Source: Vulgatibacter sp035565615
Lineage (GTDB): Bacteria > Myxococcota > Myxococcia > Myxococcales > Vulgatibacteraceae
DNA length: 48,893 nucleotides
Reading direction: 5' to 3'
Assembly (NCBI GenBank): GCA_035565615.1
Contig: DATMSB010000041.1
Coordinates: 1-48,893 of the forward strand
Shown here: positions 44,373 to 48,893 of the stretch, piece by piece
Numbering within the stretch: position 1 is the stretch's first letter
Layout: every line of letters begins with the position of its first letter
Position numbers and translations under genes: made by a program
The notes under the pieces: generated by a model
Database searches by the model: none
What the model was told of the DNA's origin: nothing
The model's input: only the letters and a program-made list of their open reading frames with translations

Positions 44373-45496
44373 CCTCGGATGGCACGGAGCCGGTCGGCTG
44401 CCCCGGGACCGGCGTGCCCAACCCGCCGCAGGAGGAGATCGAGCGCTACCTGACCGAGCTCCTGGGCAGGCCCGCGCGGATCGCCCACGCGACGCGCCTC
44501 GACCGCTCCGAAGGCGGCAAGGGCTTCGGCTACGGCGCGCTCCTGCGCCTCACGCTCTTGGGGGAGCCCCGCGACCTCGTGCTCCACCGGGCGGGCACCC
44601 GCTGCTTCGGCCACGACAACCCGGCCGATCGCGCCTACGACTCCCTCCTCGCCTTCGAGACCTACGGCTCCCTGCCCGGGCACGTACCGGCGGTGGACGT
44701 CGGCTTCGTCGACGCCGCCGGGCGGATGGAGTCGATGCGCTGGGCGAAGGACTTCTTCTTCCTCACCGAGTACGCCGAGGGGCTTCCCTACCACCGCGAG
44801 CTCGCCGCGGCCGCCGGGCGGGATCGCCCGGTCCCGTCGGAGGTGGAGCACGCGGAGCGGCTCGCCCTGCGCCTCGCGCGGATCCACCAGGTCCGCAGGC
44901 GCGCGCCCGACCTCTACAAGCGGCGCCTCCGGCAGCTCGTGGGGGGCGACGAGTGCATCGCCGGCATCATCGACGGCTACGATGGCTGGGATCTGCGCGG
45001 TTACGCGAGCCCCGAGCTGCTCTTCGCCATCGAGGAGCGCTGCGTGCGCTGGAGGCATCGGCTGAAGGGATACGCCTCGCGGCTCTGCCGGGTCCACGGC
45101 GACTTCCATCCCTGGAACATCCTCTTCCACGCCGACGAGCCGATCCTCGTCGACCGCAGCCGCGGGGAGTGGGGCGAGGCGGCGGACGACGTGGCGGCGC
45201 TGGCCATCAACTTCGTCTTCTTCGCCCTCATGGCGCGCGGCCACTTCGCCGGATCGATGGTGCAGCTTTGGCAACGCTTCTTCGAGTGCTACCTCGAGGT
45301 GACGGACGACGAGGTCCTCGGCGAGGTGATCGCGCCGTACTTCGCGTGGCGCGCCCTCGTCCTCGCCTCGCCCATCTGGTACCCGTCGATCGACCGCTCC
45401 ATCCGCCGCAGGCTCTTCCGCTTCGCGGCCCGGGTGCTGGACGAGGAGTACTTCGACCACCGGGGGATCGGCCTGCTCCTCGCCGAGCGGGGGTGA
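44369..45496 (+). CDS. APH/protein-kinase-like phosphotransferase
   Basis: 375 residues with the aminoglycoside-phosphotransferase (APH) fold. The catalytic loop is RVHGDFHPWNILF. The metal-binding DFG-type position reads LVDRSRGEWGEAADDVAALA, so the Asp is kept but the usual D-W/F-x-x-x-G is altered. The N-terminal nucleotide-binding lobe is less clear (VLHRAGTRCFGHDN). A role as a small-molecule or sugar kinase is as likely as antibiotic resistance. It is coupled to the PRT gene before it (ATGA) and to the CysC-like gene after it. Confidence 0.78.
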   Translation: MTSDGTEPVGCPGTGVPNPPQEEIERYLTELLGRPARIAHATRLDRSEGGKGFGYGALLRLTLLGEPRDLVLHRAGTRCFGHDNPADRAYDSLLAFETYGSLPGHVPAVDVGFVDAAGRMESMRWAKDFFFLTEYAEGLPYHRELAAAAGRDRPVPSEVEHAERLALRLARIHQVRRRAPDLYKRRLRQLVGGDECIAGIIDGYDGWDLRGYASPELLFAIEERCVRWRHRLKGYASRLCRVHGDFHPWNILFHADEPILVDRSRGEWGEAADDVAALAINFVFFALMARGHFAGSMVQLWQRFFECYLEVTDDEVLGEVIAPYFAWRALVLASPIWYPSIDRSIRRRLFRFAARVLDEEYFDHRGIGLLLAERG

Positions 45497-45501
45497 CGCG
45501 C

Positions 45502-46065
45502 ATGCCTCGGGTGCGAGCCGGCGGGCGCGAGGGGCCGGAGGGGCGCCGCGGGGCAAGCAATGCCCCCGTCTGCTGGATCGCGGGCAGGCCCGCCGCCGGG
45601 AAGACCACCCTCGCCCGCCGCCTCGCCGGCGCGCTGCGGGCACGCGGCTCGCGCTGCGAGGTCCTCGACTCGGACGAGGCCCGGGAGGTGATCACGCCGT
45701 CGCCGACCTACTCCGCCGGAGAGCGGCTGATCTTCTACCGGGCGCTCGCGTACGCGGCGCGGCGGCTCGCCGAGGCGGGAATCGTCGCCGTGGTCGCGGC
45801 CACGGCGGGCTCCCGCGAGCTGCACGAGGCCGTGCGGGCGGCCTGCCCTTCCATCGTCGTCGTCCACGCCCGCTGCGATCCGGAGACCGCAGCGGCGCGG
45901 GATCCGAAGGGGCTCTATGCGGCGGCACGGGCCGATCCCTCCTCGACCCTGCCAGGGGTGGGCACGCCCTTCGATCCGCCCACCGATCCCGACTGGGTCG
46001 TCGACACCGACCGGCCGGTGCCGGACGAGGCGGTCGCCCGCCTCGCCGATCGGCTCCTCGCCTAG
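45502..46065 (+). CDS. CysC-like P-loop kinase
   Basis: 187 residues, adenylylsulfate-kinase fold. P-loop: WIAGRPAAGKTTLARRL, where authentic CysC usually has GLSGAGKST. The CysC hallmarks DPKGLYAAAR and GVGTPFDPPTDPDWVVDTD are present, as is VLDSDEAREVI. No other sulfate-assimilation gene is near, and the P-loop change suggests a different substrate. Start: ATG at 45502; a GTG at 45493 overlapping the previous stop (GTGA) is an equally good choice. Its stop overlaps the convergent hsp20 stop in a shared CTAG. Confidence 0.75.
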   Translation: MPRVRAGGREGPEGRRGASNAPVCWIAGRPAAGKTTLARRLAGALRARGSRCEVLDSDEAREVITPSPTYSAGERLIFYRALAYAARRLAEAGIVAVVAATAGSRELHEAVRAACPSIVVVHARCDPETAAARDPKGLYAAARADPSSTLPGVGTPFDPPTDPDWVVDTDRPVPDEAVARLADRLLA

Positions 46066-46514
46066 CCCTGGATGGGGATCGACTTGCCCCGCGCGCCTTC
46101 GCGCTTGGGCACGTGCACCTCGAGGATGCCGCTCTTCATCTCCGCGCGGATCCGATCCCGATCGATGGTGCTCGGGAGGGTGAAGGAGCGGGTGAAGGTG
46201 CCGTAGGACGACTCCACGCGCTGGTAGTTCTCCTTCTTCTCCTCCTTGAAGAGGCGGCGGTTGCCCTGGAAGGTGAGGGTCGAGTCCTCGACGCGGACGT
46301 CGACGTCCTTCTGCTCCATCCCGGGCAGCTCGGCGCGGAAGACGATCTCCTCCTTGTCCTCGTACACGTCGACCGCGGGCCACATCCCGCCCTCCCCGAG
46401 CGGCCAGGACTCCCGGAAGAACGGGAGGTTGCCATACATCGGCTCCATCGCGCGCTCGAAGCGCCTGCTCAGGGCGCGCAGGTCGTTGAACGGATCCCAT
46501 CGGGTGATCGCCAT
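46062..46514 (-). CDS. Small heat-shock protein, Hsp20/alpha-crystallin family
   Basis: ATP-independent holdase chaperone. It is 150 residues. The N-terminus MAITRWDPFNDLRALSRRFE is typical of the class; the alpha-crystallin domain spans about 45-140 (PAVDVYEDKEEIVFRAELPG, GTFTRSFTLPSTIDRDRIRA, GILEVHVPK); the C-terminal I-x-I anchor is IPI in GKSIPIQG. SD AGGAGAGG precedes the ATG. Two -10-like boxes lie upstream (TAGAAG 46628-46633 and GATAAT 46550-46555) and a short CCCCT/AGGGG dyad (46579-46591); I see no CIRCE element or clear heat-shock sigma site. Confidence 0.93.
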   Translation of the reverse strand: MAITRWDPFNDLRALSRRFERAMEPMYGNLPFFRESWPLGEGGMWPAVDVYEDKEEIVFRAELPGMEQKDVDVRVEDSTLTFQGNRRLFKEEKKENYQRVESSYGTFTRSFTLPSTIDRDRIRAEMKSGILEVHVPKREGARGKSIPIQG

Positions 46515-46652
46515 CTCGTTCCTCTCCTTCGGTTGGTCGTGAGGACGGGATTATCTGCGCGGCGCGGGAATGGGCCATCCCCTCGGAGGGGCGACCTCTT
46601 GGCGGGAAGACCGCGGCCCGCGGGGGCCTTCTAGGGAGCGTGGGGATCGCGT

Positions 46653-47054
46653 TCAGGTACGGGCCCGGGGCCTGCGGTCCGCGTCGAGGCGCTGCGCGAG
46701 CCGGCGCACCTCGTCGGCGAGGACCACGGCCTGGTTGTGCCGCTCGTCCTTCGCCCCGTACACCAGCGTCACGTCCTCGCGCGAGGCCAGCTGGGCGAGG
46801 GACTCCACCGCCGAGCGGGCGGGCTCCTGCCGCAGCTCCTCGAGGTAGCGCGACCGAAAGGCGTCGAAGCGCGCCGGGTCGTGGCCGAACCACTTGCGCA
46901 GCGGCGTCGAGGGGGCGACGTCCCTCATCCACGCCTCGATCCCGGCGGAGGCCTTGCTCTTTCCCCGGGGCCAGACACGATCGACCAGGATCCGATGCCC
47001 GTCGTGGGAGGCGGGGGGCTCGTACACTCTCTTGATGCGGACGGAGGCGGCCAT
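46653..47054 (-). CDS. DUF488 family protein
   Basis: 133 residues. The DUF488 signature is complete: IKRVYEPPASHDGHRILVDR, VWPRGKSKASAGIEAW, APSTPLRKWFGHDPARFDAF, and LVYGAKDERHNQAVVLAD. Function is unknown; the family is widespread in bacteria. The ATG at 47054 overlaps head-to-head with the ATG of the divergent diacylglycerol kinase gene (shared CATG). The gene lies upstream of hsp20 on the same strand, separated by 138 bases. Confidence 0.9.
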   Translation of the reverse strand: MAASVRIKRVYEPPASHDGHRILVDRVWPRGKSKASAGIEAWMRDVAPSTPLRKWFGHDPARFDAFRSRYLEELRQEPARSAVESLAQLASREDVTLVYGAKDERHNQAVVLADEVRRLAQRLDADRRPRART

Positions 47055-47628
47055 GCCGGAGATGATAACCAGGAGCGACGACGGCCGCGATCGAGGGATC
47101 GAGGAGGCGCTCGAGCGCCCCAACGCCGCCCGCGGGATCGTCGACGAGCCGGCCGGCTTCCCCCGCAGCCTGCGCGACGCGATCCGCGGGGTCGAGCGCA
47201 CCTTCGCCACCCAGAGGAACATGCGGATCCACGGCGCCGCCGCTTCCCTCGCGGCCGTCGCCGCGGCCCTCCTCGATCTCGACCTCCTCGAGATCCTGCT
47301 GGTGGCCGGGGTCTCCGCCGCGGTGATGGCGGCGGAGCTGGTGAACACCGCGATCGAGGCGGCGGTCGACCTCGCCACCCTCGAGCGGCACCCGCTCGCC
47401 CGCGCGGCGAAGGACGCCGCCGCCGGGGCGGTCCTCGTCCTGGCGGGCCTCTCCGTGGCGGTGGGCGCGGCGATCTTCGGCCCCAAGCTCCTCCGCCTGC
47501 AGCTCCGCGCCGGCGGCCTGGAGTGGGCGGCCGCCGTGGCGGGCGTGGCGGTCGCCGGCGCGATCCGGGTGGCCCTGCTGCGCCGGCGCCGCCCCTCGGA
47601 CGCGCCCGGTTCGATCGCGGTCCCCTGA
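47053..47628 (+). CDS. dgkA: Diacylglycerol/undecaprenol kinase-like membrane protein
   Basis: 191 residues. The DagK/UdpK core is clear: FATQRNMRIHGAAASLAAV, then ILLVAGVSAAVMAAELVN, then TAIEAAVDL (catalytic E and N), and LARAAKDAAAGAVLVLAG. Three membrane helices as in DgkA, plus an additional C-terminal helix (WAAAVAGVAVAGAIRVALL) not seen in the E. coli protein. It phosphorylates a lipid alcohol, either diacylglycerol or undecaprenol, which cannot be told here. The ATG at 47053 has GGAGG five bases upstream; another Met is at 47062. Confidence 0.85.
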   Translation: MPEMITRSDDGRDRGIEEALERPNAARGIVDEPAGFPRSLRDAIRGVERTFATQRNMRIHGAAASLAAVAAALLDLDLLEILLVAGVSAAVMAAELVNTAIEAAVDLATLERHPLARAAKDAAAGAVLVLAGLSVAVGAAIFGPKLLRLQLRAGGLEWAAAVAGVAVAGAIRVALLRRRRPSDAPGSIAVP

Positions 47629-47763
47629 ATCCGCCCGGGAGCGATCGCGCTCCTCGCGCCCCCGGATCGCCCCATCCGGACCCAAAGCGTCGGATTTCGG
47701 CCAAAAACGAGCGCTCCCGCCGGGATCGTGCCAGGATTCCACTCGCTTTCTGGAGCACTTCTG

Positions 47764-48893
47764 GTGATCGCATCTCATTCCGCCATCAAGGACCGCCGGG
47801 TCCTCATCGCGGCAGTGGGCGCCCTGGTCCTCGTGCTGGCCACGGCCGACCACGCGATCCTCGGCGAGATCGACGGCGCGTGCATCGCCGCTCGCGTGGT
47901 GTGGGCCGCCTACTTCACGGCGGTGGCGGCGGTGGCGACCCGGCTCTCCCCCAAGGGCCTGGAGTGGGCGACCCTCGTCGGCACCATAGTCTCCGCGGCG
48001 TGCTGGTGCGCGCTCGTCCTGCAGACGGGCGGCTCCGCCAGCCTCTACTTCTCGGCCATCATCGCGCTCCCCCTGCTCTTCGGCGTCCTCGCGCCGGACA
48101 GCGTCCGCTCCAGCGTGGCGGCCACCGTCGCCACCGTCGGCGTCCAGGCGTTCGTGCTCGGGGCCGAGGGTGCGCCGGCGGACATCTCGTTCGCCGCCGT
48201 CTTCCTCTCCGTCATCATGGGCGGGATCGCGATCGTGGGCACGGTCTTCTACCGCAGGCTGCGCCGGGCCGAGGCCACCCTCAGCGAGGATCGCGAGCGC
48301 GCGGTGGAAGAGCTGGCGATCAGCGAGAGCCGCCGGCTCAAGGCGGAGCGGATGGCGCTCATCGGCAGGCTCTCCTCCCGGATCGCCCAGGAGATCAACA
48401 ACCCCCTCGCCTTCATCAAGTCCAACCTGGAGTTTCTCGCCATCGAGCACCGCTGCGATCAGGAGGCGGCCTTCGATCCCGTGGTGGCGGACTGCCGCAC
48501 CGGCCTCGACCGGATCGAGAAGATCGTCTCGGCCCTCGACTCCTTCGCCCGCATGGACGACGGCGGGCAGGAGACCTGCGGCGTGGGGACCCTGATCCAC
48601 GAGGCCTCCCGCCTGGCGTCGCTGCGCACGTCCTCCCACGCGCGGATCCAGTTGGACATCCCCGAGCGCCTCCCGCTCGTGAAGGGGACCAGCGGGCAGC
48701 TCGCGCAGGTCTTCGCCAGCCTCCTCCTCAACGCCGCCGACGCGATCGCCTCCACGCGGAGCGGGACGGGCAACATCGAGATCCACGGCTCCCTGGAGGG
48801 CGACCGCGTCCACGTGCTCGTCGACGACGACGGCCCGGGCGTGCCCCCGGAGATCCGCCCCTACGTCTTCGAGCCCTTCTTCACCACCAAGGA
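47764..48893 (+). CDS. Membrane sensor histidine kinase with H-box His replaced by Gln (3' end outside window)
   Basis: From a GTG at 47764 (GGAG nine bases upstream) the frame stays open to the end of the window (376 codons). About six membrane helices form an N-terminal sensor (residues 10-180). A coiled linker and the HisKA-like dimerisation helix follow: RMALIGRLSSRIAQEINNPL, then AFIKSNLEFL. The phosphoacceptor position, normally H in A-H-E-I-N-N-P-L, is Gln209 (codon CAG, 48388-48390). The ATPase domain looks intact: N-box SLLLNAADAI, G1 box VDDDGPGVPPEI, F-box FEPFFTTK. The C-terminus is cut by the window edge, so a receiver domain may follow. Confidence 0.85.
   Translation, partial: MIASHSAIKDRRVLIAAVGALVLVLATADHAILGEIDGACIAARVVWAAYFTAVAAVATRLSPKGLEWATLVGTIVSAACWCALVLQTGGSASLYFSAIIALPLLFGVLAPDSVRSSVAATVATVGVQAFVLGAEGAPADISFAAVFLSVIMGGIAIVGTVFYRRLRRAEATLSEDRERAVEELAISESRRLKAERMALIGRLSSRIAQEINNPLAFIKSNLEFLAIEHRCDQEAAFDPVVADCRTGLDRIEKIVSALDSFARMDDGGQETCGVGTLIHEASRLASLRTSSHARIQLDIPERLPLVKGTSGQLAQVFASLLLNAADAIASTRSGTGNIEIHGSLEGDRVHVLVDDDGPGVPPEIRPYVFEPFFTTK

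Noticed and set aside
46515..46650. CIRCE or heat-shock sigma promoter before hsp20
   Set aside because: No TTAGCACTC inverted repeat and no CTTGAA / CCCCAT pair at proper spacing; only weak -10-like boxes were seen.

Overview
The window is about 49 kb of GC-rich DNA from a Gram-negative bacterium. The gene families and their order (a DUF4388/PATAN protein, Ig-repeat lipoprotein, phoH-7TM/HD-ybeY, glyA-nrdR-rib-nusB, yceD-rpmF-plsX-fab) fit Myxococcota or a related deltaproteobacterial lineage. Flagellar genes are present, so it is not one of the purely gliding groups. Genus and species cannot be fixed from the sequence alone. Codon use is uniform, GTG and TTG starts are common, and I see no tRNA, rRNA, CRISPR array, insertion sequence or prophage.

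Left part (1-9.0 kb): the 3' end of a flagellin gene with a strong terminator, then a tight fliD-fliS-fliT-like run and a small SAF-domain membrane protein. Two tandem related sensor genes follow. The first is a GAF-GAF-PAS protein with no output domain. The second is a GAF-GAF-PAS-PAS-GGDEF diguanylate cyclase. On the other strand lies prfB with a textbook programmed +1 frameshift, behind a gene of unknown function.

Middle (9.1-28.5 kb): a minus-strand operon runs TPR/zinc-ribbon membrane protein, DUF4388-pseudopilin-like protein, phoH, 7TM-HD hydrolase, a cysteine-synthase-family gene and ybeY. Next come mazG and rpsT (+), leuS-lptE (-) and asnS (+), followed by a relic of a MATE transporter and the distal riboflavin genes ribE-ribBX-ribH-nusB plus a gene resembling the M17 N-terminal domain.

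Right part (28.5-48.9 kb): a 5.7-kb gene for a 1901-residue mosaic lipoprotein sits inside what would otherwise be a continuous glyA-nrdR-ribD-ribE-ribBX-ribH-nusB block. Beyond it are rpiB and the fatty-acid cluster yceD-rpmF-plsX-fabD-fabG-acpP-fabF, without fabH. The final 5 kb hold a stress-type group (phosphoribosyltransferase, APH-like kinase, CysC-like kinase, Hsp20, DUF488, diacylglycerol kinase) and a truncated sensor kinase whose phosphoacceptor histidine is replaced by glutamine.

The best leads are: the nested-domain lipoprotein inserted into the riboflavin operon; two mutually exclusive hairpins in the ribE leader; an intrinsic terminator abutting the acpP ribosome-binding site; the H-to-Q sensor kinase; and the PRT/APH/CysC/Hsp20 stress module.
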